This document shows positions 1-7,376 of a DNA stretch of 12,167 nucleotides, piece after piece (the stretch's first letter is position 1; every line of letters starts with the position of its first letter). The position numbers and the translations under genes are program-made. Source of the stretch: CAZVJA01 sp964626885 (GTDB lineage Bacteria; Planctomycetota; Planctomycetia; Planctomycetales; Planctomycetaceae); NCBI GenBank assembly GCA_964626885.1, contig CAZVJA010000161.1, forward strand, positions 1-12,167, in the 5' to 3' direction. A model generated the notes under the pieces. The model saw only the letters and a program-made list of their open reading frames with translations, had not been told where the DNA came from and did no database searches.

Positions 1-1106
1 TGCGCTTCCGGCAGGTGATAGAACGCAATGCCGAGGATGCCGTAGACCGCCAGCAGCATCAGTCCTTCCATCCAGTTCGATTCGCCGTCGTGCGCGACGA
101 GCCCCACGATGAGGACCGACACGAAGACCGCCACGACCTCGAGCATGGTGAAGACGAGGTCCATGTGCTGCGGGAAACCCGGCAGAAAGCTGACGAAGAC
201 GAGCACCGGCGCGACGAACATCGCCACCTGCAACCCCGAACCGACCGCGATTTGAAAGCTGAGTTCCATGCGGTCCTTCAAGGCGACCATGATGGCGGAG
301 GAATGTTCCGCCGCGTTGCCGACGATCGCCACCACCACCACACCGACAAAGACCTCGGTCCAGCCGAGTTGACGGCGGGTTTCTTCGATCGCCCCCACGA
401 GCAGTTCGCTCATCACACCGACGAAGGTTGTCGCCACCAGCAGCACGACAACGCACAGCCAGCCGGGCCAATGCCCCTCGATTTCTTCATAACCTGGTTG
501 CCCTTCCGCATGCCGCTCGACACCGGAGGTGTAAAGGTGCTTGTGCGTTTTCAAACTGAAAACAAGCATCAACACATAGGCCGCGAAGAGGACGAAGGCG
601 ATTTCCAGGCTCACGCCGAGTTCGTCGGCCTGGGCGTGATGCAACACAAGATGAGCATGGAACGCCGCCGGAACGAGCAGGCCGATCGCCGCGAGAGCCA
701 GCATGGTTGCCGAAATCCCCGCAGCCGTGGCGTTAAACGTCTGCCGCGAGAACTTCATCCCCCCGGCCAGAAAACTGGCCCCGAGCACCAACAGTACGTT
801 GCCGAGGATGCTCCCGGTGATCGACGCTTTGACGACGTCAACCAGTCCCCGTTTGAGCGCGAAAATTGCGATAATCAACTCCGCCGCGTTGCCGAACGAT
901 GCATTCAGCAACCCGCCGATCCCCGGCCCGACTCGCTCCGCGAGCAATTCGGTGCTGCGCCCCATCAACCCGGCCAGCGGGACGATGGCGGCGGCAGAGG
1001 TGACGAAAACCCAAGTTTCCGGTACGTGCCGCAGTTTGAGAATGATCGCCACCGGGATGAACACCAGCAGCAGATTCAACCAGCCGACACGATTCAGGAA
1101 CTTCAT
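1..1106 (-). CDS. cax: Ca2+/H+ antiporter (CaCA superfamily), C-terminal end cut by window edge
   Basis: Integral membrane exchanger that expels Ca2+ (or another cation) in exchange for protons. The reading frame runs leftward from an ATG at 1106 and is open to the window edge, giving 368 residues. That is close to the usual 350-370 of bacterial Cax/ChaA proteins, so probably only a few residues and the stop are missing. The two inverted-topology repeats each carry the family's alpha motif: GNAAEL at residues 72-77 (acidic E76) and GNAAEH at 263-268 (E267). These glutamates line the ion site in the family. Hydrophobic segments fill most of the rest, with a polar acidic loop at about 186-212 (ERHAEGQPGYEEIEGH) between the two halves. 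A purine-rich AGGA lies just before the start. It follows the glycosidase gene in the same direction after 76 bases, so read-through is possible. Specificity (Ca2+ versus Na+ or K+) cannot be read from sequence. Confidence 0.93.
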   Translation of the reverse strand, partial: MKFLNRVGWLNLLLVFIPVAIILKLRHVPETWVFVTSAAAIVPLAGLMGRSTELLAERVGPGIGGLLNASFGNAAELIIAIFALKRGLVDVVKASITGSILGNVLLVLGASFLAGGMKFSRQTFNATAAGISATMLALAAIGLLVPAAFHAHLVLHHAQADELGVSLEIAFVLFAAYVLMLVFSLKTHKHLYTSGVERHAEGQPGYEEIEGHWPGWLCVVVLLVATTFVGVMSELLVGAIEETRRQLGWTEVFVGVVVVAIVGNAAEHSSAIMVALKDRMELSFQIAVGSGLQVAMFVAPVLVFVSFLPGFPQHMDLVFTMLEVVAVFVSVLIVGLVAHDGESNWMEGLMLLAVYGILGIAFYHLPEA

Positions 1107-1182
1107 GTTCCTATTCCCCGATGAACAAGAGAACGACTTGATGGATCTTAACCCTCACTGAGCGCACAAGCTGAACGTTTCC

Positions 1183-2145
1183 TTATTCCCCGGCTTTCGT
1201 CGGGAAATGGACGATGACCTGATCGTGCATCGTGTAGAGCCGGAACTGCCGCCCGTCGTGGATGAGCAAGTTGCTCGATTTGTTCTCATCCAACGGTTGC
1301 AGAGGATTGCCAGGGTACTTTGTCCAGTGGATGAGATCGGTTGAGGTCGCCAGGTTGCTGGTCCACTTGTAAGGGCTTGGCCCGCCGGGAGAACCATGAT
1401 AACAGGCGTAGTATCGATCTTTGTATTTGATGATTTGATTCATGGCGACGGCCGCTTTGTCGTATTCCCCGTGGCCGAGAGTGATGACCGACTCGTCCTG
1501 CACGTGCTTCCAGACCTTGAGATCACGCGAAGTCGCCAGCCAGATCCCCAGATCCTTACGCTCGTAAAAGAGGTACCACGTCCCCTTCTCGTGCCACGCG
1601 GTCGGGGTGCCGTAGGGACCGGGGGGAATCGGCTTGCCATCGGTTGTGCGGATGTCGAGTGCACCGATGCGCGTCCAGTGGATGCGGTCTGTCGATGTGA
1701 GAAGCTGCGCCTGGTCGCCGGCGCCTTCGGCGAACATATAATAGGTCTCTCCTTCCTTGACGACCATCATGTCCTCCACCCAGCCCTCGCGATAAATGGG
1801 ATTGTCGGGATGGCGGGTCCATTTCAAGCCGTCGGGTGAAGTGGCATACCCCAGCAGTTTGATTCCCTCACGGGTTCCGTCGTAGCCGGTGTACCACAGG
1901 TGATAGCCGTCCACTTCGCGCATGATCCAGCCGCGCTCGCGGATCTTGACGTCCCAATGTCCCGGCCCTGCTCCCGTAAAAACGGGGTTTTGTGCGGCGG
2001 GGGCGAAGCACGTCAGTTCGGGGGGAAAGAGATCTTCAGCGGCGGCGATCTTCTGCACGGCGAAGCTGAGGATGAGCGCGAGCAGTAGCCACAGCCTGTT
2101 TGGCAGGTTTATCGCTAAACGACATGCCTGCGGGTGGGATGACAT
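1183..2145 (-). CDS. Secreted glycoside-hydrolase-like protein with five-bladed beta-propeller fold (GH43/GH32/GH130-like)
   Basis: A 320-residue exported protein. The N-terminus has a basic stretch, a hydrophobic core (RLWLLLALILSFAV, 17-30) and a likely signal-peptidase site near A36, so it should act in the periplasm or outside the cell. The mature part is a string of repeating blades: TSPDGLKW at 102-109, TSTDRIHW at 150-157, TSRDLKVW at 205-212 and TSTDLIHW at 267-274, each next to an aromatic strand such as YHLWYTG, YYMFAEG or WYLFYER. This periodicity is typical of the propeller glycosidases (GH32, 43, 62, 68, 117, 130). Acidic residues that could be catalytic include D65, E124-D125, E140 and E195, but I cannot assign the pair. 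Substrate is unknown. The ATG at 2145 has AGAGG about seven bases upstream. No carbohydrate-binding or anchor domain is present. It could be a non-catalytic member of the fold. Confidence 0.85.
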   Translation of the reverse strand: MSSHPQACRLAINLPNRLWLLLALILSFAVQKIAAAEDLFPPELTCFAPAAQNPVFTGAGPGHWDVKIRERGWIMREVDGYHLWYTGYDGTREGIKLLGYATSPDGLKWTRHPDNPIYREGWVEDMMVVKEGETYYMFAEGAGDQAQLLTSTDRIHWTRIGALDIRTTDGKPIPPGPYGTPTAWHEKGTWYLFYERKDLGIWLATSRDLKVWKHVQDESVITLGHGEYDKAAVAMNQIIKYKDRYYACYHGSPGGPSPYKWTSNLATSTDLIHWTKYPGNPLQPLDENKSSNLLIHDGRQFRLYTMHDQVIVHFPTKAGE

Positions 2146-2183
2146 ATGAACCTCTGATTGAATTGACTGTTTAGTGCCGGTGC

Positions 2184-2189
2184 ATTGTA
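2184..2189 (-). promoter_or_regulatory. Possible -10 box for the glycosidase-like gene
   Basis: On the minus strand TACAAT differs from the TATAAT consensus at one base. It would place transcription start near 2177 and give a leader of about 32 bases that contains the AGAGG ribosome site. No convincing -35 lies upstream, so this is a weak call. Confidence 0.25.
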
Positions 2190-2291
2190 ACCATCACGGT
2201 CGCCATCGTCGTGTCACGGACATCGATGAGGCGGTTCTGGTTGTGTGACAGCGGATTCCTCCATGTCTACCCAGAGTCTTTGTGACACGTG

Positions 2292-2340
2292 GCACCGGCG
2301 CCCTGCCGGTGCTCCTAACGAACAGGCGAGATGCCTGTTC
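2292..2340. repeat. Twin 8-5-8 hairpins (REP-like intergenic element)
   Basis: Two perfect hairpins of identical geometry sit side by side between the mtfA stop and the glycosidase start. The first has arms GCACCGGC (2292-2299) and GCCGGTGC (2305-2312) around a five-base loop. The second has arms GAACAGGC (2320-2327) and GCCTGTTC (2333-2340) around GAGAT. Seven bases separate them. Neither is followed by a T-run on either strand, so a classic intrinsic terminator is unlikely. The element is bordered by GTGG on the left and CCACC on the right. From memory, similar CAGGC...GCCTG hairpins recur between genes in planctomycetes and cyanobacteria; I could not verify that here. Confidence 0.75.
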
Positions 2341-2380
2341 CACCAAATAAGTCATCTCAAATATTCATACTGTTGCTTCG

Positions 2381-2402
2381 CCGTCCTCTATCTTCCATCC
2401 TC
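2381..2402 (-). repeat. Purine-rich GAGGATGGAAGAT repeat, copy 1, overlapping the mtfA stop codon
   Basis: On the minus strand the 13-mer GAGGATGGAAGAT occupies 2390-2402 and is followed by AGAGGACGG. The identical 13-mer occurs on the plus strand at 11955-11967, and a 12-of-13 match occurs at 4847-4859. This copy encodes the last residues of MtfA (EDGR) and its TAG stop at 2388-2390, so the element has run into the gene's 3' end. Confidence 0.65.
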
Positions 2403-3215
2403 TGCCTGTCGCCGTCCCGCCGGGTCTTGCCGGTAGAACGCCTTGAGCACCTCGTACAAACGGGGATGTTCGACGAGAAGATCACGCGATTCCTCGAAAA
2501 AACATTCCGTCGCAACCGCGAAGAACTCCGCCTCGCTCGTGGCGCCGTAATGATCAAGTAGAGTCGGCCGGCCGTGTTCCGCTTTGCGGACCAACCGCGT
2601 GTACTCCGCCGACATCACCTCGTCCCAAGTCCGGTACTGCTCGCCGCTCTCCAGCGGGGGAGTGCCGTCGGCGCCGTCGAGGTCCAGCATATCGAGCACG
2701 TGGGCAAACTCGTGGAAGACGACATTTTCCCCGTCGTCGAGAATTTGGCCGCCGTGCAGGACGTCGGGCCAGGAGAGAATGACCGGGCCGCCATGCCACG
2801 CCTCTCCCAGGCGGGGACTCGCCATTTCGATCACCACACCCCCTGGCCTGTGAATTGTCTCTGGAGCGACATACTCATCGGGGTAGACGAGGATCGAGAG
2901 CAATCGATCGAAGTAGAACTCGTCGAATCCCAGCAGTAAAAACGACGCCTGAGCCGCGACCGTCACGCGGATCTCGTCGGTCATCCGCAATCCCTGACAG
3001 CCCTCCCAGTACTTCTCGGCTACAATAATCTGAGTGCACCGGCGCAGCTTCTCCCGCTCGGCGGGGTTGAGCGTTGCAAAGAGTGCAACGTTGCTATCGA
3101 TGATCCCTTGCCAATTCTCGGGGAACGGGCGTGAGAGGATTTTTCGACGACGGCGACGGCGAAACCATTGGAGGATCATTCCGCAGAGTTTACACGAATC
3201 CGACTTTGGCGGCAT
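2388..3215 (-). CDS. mtfA: MtfA-type zinc metallopeptidase (peptidase family M90)
   Basis: A 275-residue cytoplasmic protein of the family of E. coli MtfA, an aminopeptidase-like enzyme that binds the repressor Mlc and so affects glucose PTS expression. The zinc motif HEFAH is at 168-172 (H168 and H172 as ligands, E169 as catalytic base). E230 in the segment SEAEFFAVATE is the expected third ligand. The family landmarks VVIEM, PVILSW and the closing FYRQDP are all present. The start at 3215 is chosen because AGGAG lies three bases before it. An upstream in-frame ATG at 3395 would overlap glpK, and an internal ATG at 3179 has a weaker site. The N-terminus has a C8-x-x-C11 pair and six arginines in a row (19-24), which is unusual for the family. 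Whether a Mlc partner exists in this organism is unknown. It is divergent from glpK. Confidence 0.88.
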   Translation of the reverse strand: MPPKSDSCKLCGMILQWFRRRRRRKILSRPFPENWQGIIDSNVALFATLNPAEREKLRRCTQIIVAEKYWEGCQGLRMTDEIRVTVAAQASFLLLGFDEFYFDRLLSILVYPDEYVAPETIHRPGGVVIEMASPRLGEAWHGGPVILSWPDVLHGGQILDDGENVVFHEFAHVLDMLDLDGADGTPPLESGEQYRTWDEVMSAEYTRLVRKAEHGRPTLLDHYGATSEAEFFAVATECFFEESRDLLVEHPRLYEVLKAFYRQDPAGRRQAEDGR

Positions 3216-3232
3216 CGTCTCCTGAAGAATGG

Positions 3233-3271
3233 GTCTTGCTCCCTCGCTCGTCGCGAGTATGATCGCAAGAC
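3233..3271. promoter_or_regulatory. Symmetric nested dyad between mtfA and glpK (candidate operator)
   Basis: Outer arms GTCTTGC (3233-3239) and GCAAGAC (3265-3271) and inner arms CTCG (3247-3250) and CGAG (3254-3257) share exactly one axis, at 3252. Seven unpaired bases lie on each side between the inner and outer arms. The dyad covers both the -35 and the -10 of the glpK promoter candidate, as expected for a repressor site. No T-run follows it, so it is not an obvious terminator. The binding protein is unknown. Confidence 0.5.
3236..3263 (+). promoter_or_regulatory. Candidate sigma-70-type promoter for glpK
   Basis: TTGCTC at 3236-3241, a 16-base spacer, and TATGAT at 3258-3263 (one mismatch to TATAAT). 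Transcription would begin near 3270, giving a leader of about 60 bases before the glpK ATG. AAGG lies about ten bases before that ATG. Confidence 0.5.
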
Positions 3272-3329
3272 CGACTGAAACTTCTTTTCCCTTACTCGTG
3301 ACACCTGACCCCTCTCTCAAGGTTCCGAC

Positions 3330-4817
3330 ATGTCTCAGCACATTCTCGCGCTCGATCAGGGAACGACTTCGAGCCGCGCTATCGTCTTCGGGCACGAAGG
3401 ACGCCCCGTCGCCACGTCACAGCGGGAGTTCGAGCAGATATTTCCGAAGCCGGGGCATGTCGAGCATAACCCAGAAGCGATCTGGGAAACGCAATTGTGG
3501 ACCGCACGGCAGGCACTGGCGGAGGGGGGGTTGTCGGCCGCGGACATCGCAGCCATTGGGGTGACGAATCAGCGCGAGACAACCGTGTTGTGGGAGCGGG
3601 ATTCCGGCAAGCCGGTTGCCAATGCCATCGTCTGGCAGAGCCGCATCACCGCCGACATCTGCGACGACCTGAAATCCAAGGATTTCGAAGCGACCTTCCG
3701 CGCTAAGACCGGCCTGGTCATCGACGCCTATTTTTCCGGCACGAAAATCAAATACCTGCTCGATACGATTCCGGGACTGCGGGCCCGCGCCGAAAAAGGG
3801 GAGATTCTGTTCGGCACGATCGATTCGTTTCTCCTCTGGCGACTGACGGGGGGACGCAAGCATATCACTGATTACAGCAACGCCAGCCGCACCCTGATCT
3901 ACAATATCCACACGCTCGACTGGGACGACGAACTCCTCTCGTTGCTCGATATTCCGCGAGCGATGCTGCCGGAGGTGCGGCCGTCGAGCGAAGTGTATGG
4001 CGAGACCGATCCTCAACTGTTCGGCAAGGCGATACCGGTCGCGGGAATCGCCGGCGACCAGCAGGCCGCGACCTTCGGGCAGGGCTGCTTTAACATCGGT
4101 GACGCGAAGAACACCTACGGGACCGGCTGCTTCATGCTGATGAATACCGGCACCAAACCGGTCGCGTCCAACAACGGACTGCTGACGACCATCGGCTGGG
4201 GACTCGGCGGCGAAGTGGTGTATTGTCTCGAAGGGGCAATTTTTATCGCCGGCGCGGTGGTGCAGTGGCTCCGCGACGGATTGCAGATTATCAAGAATGC
4301 CCGCGAGGTCGAGGATCTGGCGGCATCGGTGCCCGACACCGGAGGTGTGTATTTCGTGCCGGCGTTCGTCGGACTTGGGGCTCCTTATTGGAATCAGGGG
4401 GCGCGCGGGACGATTGTCGGCCTGACGCGCGGCACGACGCGGGCGCATCTTGCGCGGGCTGCGATCGAGTCGATGGCTTATCAGACACGTGATGTGCTCG
4501 AAGCGATGCAGCAGGACAGCGGCGCAGCGCTCGGCCGCCTGAAAGTCGACGGCGGTGCAACAGCGAATAACCTGCTGATGCAGTTTCAGTCGGATCTGCT
4601 CGGCGTGCCGGTCGACCGCCCGGTTGTGCAGGAGACGACGGCGCTCGGTGCGGCGTATCTTGCGGGACTGGCGATCGGGTTCTGGAAAGACAAAGCCGAT
4701 GTGACTCGTCATTGGGCCCTCGATCGCGAATTCAAACCTCAGATGAACAACACGCAGAGGACGGAACTTTACGGCCGCTGGAAGCAGGCGGTGGCCCGAT
4801 CGGTGGATTGGGAGTGA
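3330..4817 (+). CDS. glpK: Glycerol kinase
   Basis: Cytoplasmic FGGY-family kinase that converts glycerol and ATP to sn-glycerol 3-phosphate, the entry to glycerol catabolism and lipid backbone supply. At 495 residues it matches the family (E. coli 502). The N-terminal phosphate loop DQGTTSSRA is at 9-17. Glycerol contacts R82-E83 fall in NQRETTVLW, and Y134 is in the segment before FSGTKIKYLLD (135-145). The catalytic base D243 is in GIAGDQQAATFGQ. The second FGGY signature region, GLGAPYWNQGARG, is at 348-360, and the ATP-side DGGATANN at 407-414. All key residues are intact. No glpF facilitator or glpD dehydrogenase is adjacent, so it appears to be a single-gene unit. The start follows AAGG, and a promoter candidate with an overlapping dyad lies upstream. 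Regulation by fructose-1,6-bisphosphate or EIIA cannot be judged from what is visible. Confidence 0.97.
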   Translation: MSQHILALDQGTTSSRAIVFGHEGRPVATSQREFEQIFPKPGHVEHNPEAIWETQLWTARQALAEGGLSAADIAAIGVTNQRETTVLWERDSGKPVANAIVWQSRITADICDDLKSKDFEATFRAKTGLVIDAYFSGTKIKYLLDTIPGLRARAEKGEILFGTIDSFLLWRLTGGRKHITDYSNASRTLIYNIHTLDWDDELLSLLDIPRAMLPEVRPSSEVYGETDPQLFGKAIPVAGIAGDQQAATFGQGCFNIGDAKNTYGTGCFMLMNTGTKPVASNNGLLTTIGWGLGGEVVYCLEGAIFIAGAVVQWLRDGLQIIKNAREVEDLAASVPDTGGVYFVPAFVGLGAPYWNQGARGTIVGLTRGTTRAHLARAAIESMAYQTRDVLEAMQQDSGAALGRLKVDGGATANNLLMQFQSDLLGVPVDRPVVQETTALGAAYLAGLAIGFWKDKADVTRHWALDREFKPQMNNTQRTELYGRWKQAVARSVDWE

Positions 4818-4846
4818 GTGGCGCGAAAGACCGAAGAGGGAGGACC

Positions 4847-4967
4847 GAGGATGGAAAATAGTTGATGGAGAATGAAAGGATGTATTCGAAGAGCGACAGT
4901 CGGCGATTCCTGAAGCAAGAAGCCTGACCACCTGAAGTCGGACGGTCCGAAGCCTGACTACCTGAAG
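4847..4967 (+). repeat. Repeat-bearing spacer between glpK and the HD gene (purine-rich copy 2 plus tandem 19-mers)
   Basis: This 192-base spacer holds three repeat units. GAGGATGGAAAAT at 4847-4859 is the second copy of the purine-rich element. TTCCTGAAGC at 4907-4916 is repeated exactly at 11973-11982. Two 19-mers, GAAGCCTGACCACCTGAAG (4919-4937) and GAAGCCTGACTACCTGAAG (4949-4967), differ at one base and are 30 bases apart. Between them is the palindrome TCGGAC-G-GTCCGA (4938-4950). No open frame of note and no clear terminator was seen. Confidence 0.6.
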
Positions 4968-5009
4968 CCCGCGTGATTCGCTAATCTCCTGGAAGGAGTA
5001 GCGATTTAA

Positions 5010-6416
5010 ATGGTCCGCGATTTCGTCACCGAAAGTCTTTCTCACGATCCGATCCATGGCTACATCCCCTTCATCTCGCCGTCGCACCTTCCTGAAGGGG
5101 AAGTGGCCGAGCAGCAAATCATCGATCATCCCTGGGTGCAGCGGCTGCGGCAGATCCACCAGCTGCAGACGGCCTGGTGGGTCTTCCCATCGGCGGAACA
5201 CATGCGGTTTCAGCATGTGCTCGGGGCGATGCACCTCGCGTCGCTTGCCACCGAGCACTGGTACGAATCGCTCTGCGAGGCGTGCGCGAACGTTCCCTCG
5301 CGGGCCTACGTCGAGAGTTTGCTGCGGATGTCGGCGCTGCTGCACGACGTCGGTCATGGGCCGTTCGGCCATTTCTTTGACGACCATTACCTCGATCAGT
5401 TCGGCATCACGCACGAAGACATTGGCGGCGTGATCATCGAGCAGGAACTGGGTGACTTGCTCCGCCGCATCCGCCGCAACCCGCGCGGCAAACTGCAGCC
5501 GCTGGAAGAGTTGGAACCGCGACAGATCGCCTGGCTGATCCGCCGCCCCTCCGGCAAATCCGGGGCGGACGAAGGACAGCCCGACTGGCTCCGTAAGCTG
5601 CGAAGTCTCTTCAGCGGTATCTATACGGTCGACAACATGGACTTTGTCTTGCGCGACGCGTACATGTCGGGCTACAACATCCGGGCGTTCGACCTGTCGC
5701 GGTTGATGCACTACACGTTCTTTACTCCTCAGGGGCTGACGATTCATGGCCGCGGACTGCCGACGCTGATCAACTTCATCGAGACGCGGGCCAACCTCTT
5801 CCGCACGATCTATTTCCATCGCACGGTCCGCGCGCTCGATATCGCGCTGGAAGAAGTTTTCGCCGAGTCGATGGAGCATCTCTTCCCCGGAAATCCGCTG
5901 AAATATCTCGATCAATACCGGCGATTCACCGAGTCGTCGTTCCTGGTCGATGTACAGCGCTGGGCCGACACGCAAGATCCCAAACTCGGCGATCTCGGCG
6001 CCCGCTGGGCTGCAATCCTCAGCCGCGGTGTCGCCTGGAAGATGGCGTGCGAGCGGACGCTCAACTTCCATTCGAGCGGCGCGGAGAGCACCACGATTTT
6101 TTCCGAACCGGAACTGGTCGAAAAACGACTTCGCCGCAAGCTGCCGAAGGCGATCCGCGACATCCCGCTGCGGCTGGATGTGGCTCGGCATTATCACCGC
6201 CCGAGCGGCCGGCTCCCGGCGGGAGGACAGAACTTTCTGCTCGACCCGTCCGGCGGTGAGCCGCGCGAACTCAACGATGATGAACTCTTCCGCTCGCTGC
6301 CGACGAGCTTTTCCATCTTTCGCGTCTACTCGAAGGATCATCGGCATGATGCCGAGATCCACGCAGCCCTCAACGCCGTCCTTGGCGAAGCAGGGGATTC
6401 GAAGACAAATATGTGA
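5010..6416 (+). CDS. HD-superfamily phosphohydrolase (COG1078, SAMHD1/dGTPase-like)
   Basis: A 468-residue cytoplasmic metal-dependent phosphohydrolase. Relatives with this architecture hydrolyse dNTPs to the nucleoside and triphosphate, but the substrate here is not proven. Near the start is the family's SLSHDPIHGYI block (residues 9-19). The metal ligands are all present: H69 in MRFQHVLGA, H112-D113 in LLHDVGHGPFGH, and D208 in YTVDNMDFVLRDA. These match H167, H206, D207 and D311 of human SAMHD1 in order and context. H117 and H121 of the HxxxH-like segment are also conserved. The C-terminal 200 residues are helical in character with no second recognisable domain and no SAM domain. The ATG follows GGAAGGAG at a spacing of about 11 bases, a strong if slightly distant site. 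It is in the same direction as glpK but 192 bases away, so it is probably separate. It converges on arsM. Confidence 0.9.
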   Translation: MVRDFVTESLSHDPIHGYIPFISPSHLPEGEVAEQQIIDHPWVQRLRQIHQLQTAWWVFPSAEHMRFQHVLGAMHLASLATEHWYESLCEACANVPSRAYVESLLRMSALLHDVGHGPFGHFFDDHYLDQFGITHEDIGGVIIEQELGDLLRRIRRNPRGKLQPLEELEPRQIAWLIRRPSGKSGADEGQPDWLRKLRSLFSGIYTVDNMDFVLRDAYMSGYNIRAFDLSRLMHYTFFTPQGLTIHGRGLPTLINFIETRANLFRTIYFHRTVRALDIALEEVFAESMEHLFPGNPLKYLDQYRRFTESSFLVDVQRWADTQDPKLGDLGARWAAILSRGVAWKMACERTLNFHSSGAESTTIFSEPELVEKRLRRKLPKAIRDIPLRLDVARHYHRPSGRLPAGGQNFLLDPSGGEPRELNDDELFRSLPTSFSIFRVYSKDHRHDAEIHAALNAVLGEAGDSKTNM

Positions 6417-6497
6417 TGGTCGGCGAATGCTTATCGCTCGGCTACGTCTACATTCCCTCTTGCTTCGACCGATTCGACGAGCCGCGTCACAGCAGCG

Positions 6498-7376
6498 TCA
6501 TGGTTTCACGGCAAAGATCTGAACGCTTGCGGCGTAGTTATTCACATCATAACGCCGCAGCAGTTCCCCCAATCTCTGGTGCAGTCCGTCCACGTCGCAT
6601 TGAGATGACGAACAGTTACCCAACTCGACGATGGGAAGTTCACTTGCCACGGGGGGTGGCGAACAGCAGCCGCTCTGGTTTTCAACTTTGCCGTAAACGT
6701 TGAGGTCTTTTCCCGAGTCAATAATTTCGACCGCAGAGAACCCGGCTTCGAGTAACCCCCGACGATAATCATCGATCAATATCGCTCCTCCGATGCAACC
6801 CACAATCGCCGAGATGTCATTCGCAAGTTCCTCCGGGAGCGGCTGCTTCAAGGCAATGTCGCTGATCGCGACTCTTCCTCCTGGTTTGAGGACGCGGGCC
6901 ATTTCTCGAAATACCGTTCGTTTGTCGGGAGCAAGGTTTATGACGCAGTTGCTGATGACGCAATCCGCACTGTCATCGGAAAGCGGCATCGCATCGATGC
7001 TTGCCAGATGAAACTCGACATTTTGCGGTGCTCCCCCCTTGTCGGCGTTCTTTCGAGACAGATCAATCATTTCATGCGTCATGTCGATGCCGATCGCCTT
7101 TCCGCTCGGCCCAACTTCTCGTGCCGCCAGGAACACATCCAAACCGCCCCCTGAACCGAGGTCAATCACAATCTCCCCGGGCTTCAATCCCGCCATGGCA
7201 ATGGGATTGCCGCATGAAAGTCCCATGTTCGCCTCGGCGGGAATCGCCTCCAGATCCTCAGGCGAGTAGCCAAACGCCTCTGCAATCGCTTTGACCCCAT
7301 CATGCTTCGTGGAAAGACCGCTGAGGGCGACCGCTCCGTACTTGGTCTTTACGGCGGAAGTGATCTGTTCTGTCAT
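6498..7376 (-). CDS. arsM: Arsenite S-adenosylmethionine methyltransferase
   Basis: Cytoplasmic enzyme that methylates As(III) with S-adenosylmethionine to mono-, di- and trimethyl species, some of them volatile, as a detoxification route. The 292-residue protein begins with the family's ANMGLSCGNP block. The SAM loop is DLGSGGGLD at 72-80. The three cysteines needed for As(III) binding and transfer are C55 (LSCGNP), C144 (SNCVINL) and C194 (GCIGGA). The 50-residue gap between the last two equals that of the well-studied algal enzyme (C174 and C224). Beyond the catalytic core a tail carries C237-C238, C255 and C260, then ends in RYDVNNYAASVQIFAVKP, which is common in bacterial ArsM. GGAG sites precede the ATG at 7376. 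It follows arsR in the same direction, so co-transcription under arsenic control is likely. No arsenic reductase or efflux pump is nearby. Confidence 0.95.
   Translation of the reverse strand: MTEQITSAVKTKYGAVALSGLSTKHDGVKAIAEAFGYSPEDLEAIPAEANMGLSCGNPIAMAGLKPGEIVIDLGSGGGLDVFLAAREVGPSGKAIGIDMTHEMIDLSRKNADKGGAPQNVEFHLASIDAMPLSDDSADCVISNCVINLAPDKRTVFREMARVLKPGGRVAISDIALKQPLPEELANDISAIVGCIGGAILIDDYRRGLLEAGFSAVEIIDSGKDLNVYGKVENQSGCCSPPPVASELPIVELGNCSSSQCDVDGLHQRLGELLRRYDVNNYAASVQIFAVKP

Noticed and set aside
15..1124. A 369-codon plus-strand frame rich in H, D, E and R
   Set aside because: It is the antisense shadow of the Ca2+/H+ antiporter, whose minus-strand frame has clear transport motifs.
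2292..2340. Rho-independent terminator for mtfA
   Set aside because: The hairpins are strong but neither is followed by a T-run in the minus-strand direction; a repeat element fits better.
4919..4967. CRISPR array
   Set aside because: Only two 19-base units with an 11-base gap, which itself is palindromic, and no cas gene nearby.
3417..6362. A 981-codon open frame on the minus strand across glpK, the spacer and the HD gene
   Set aside because: It is antisense to two clearly recognised genes, its translation is dominated by R, H, Q and E as expected from a mirrored GC-rich codon bias, and it matches no family.
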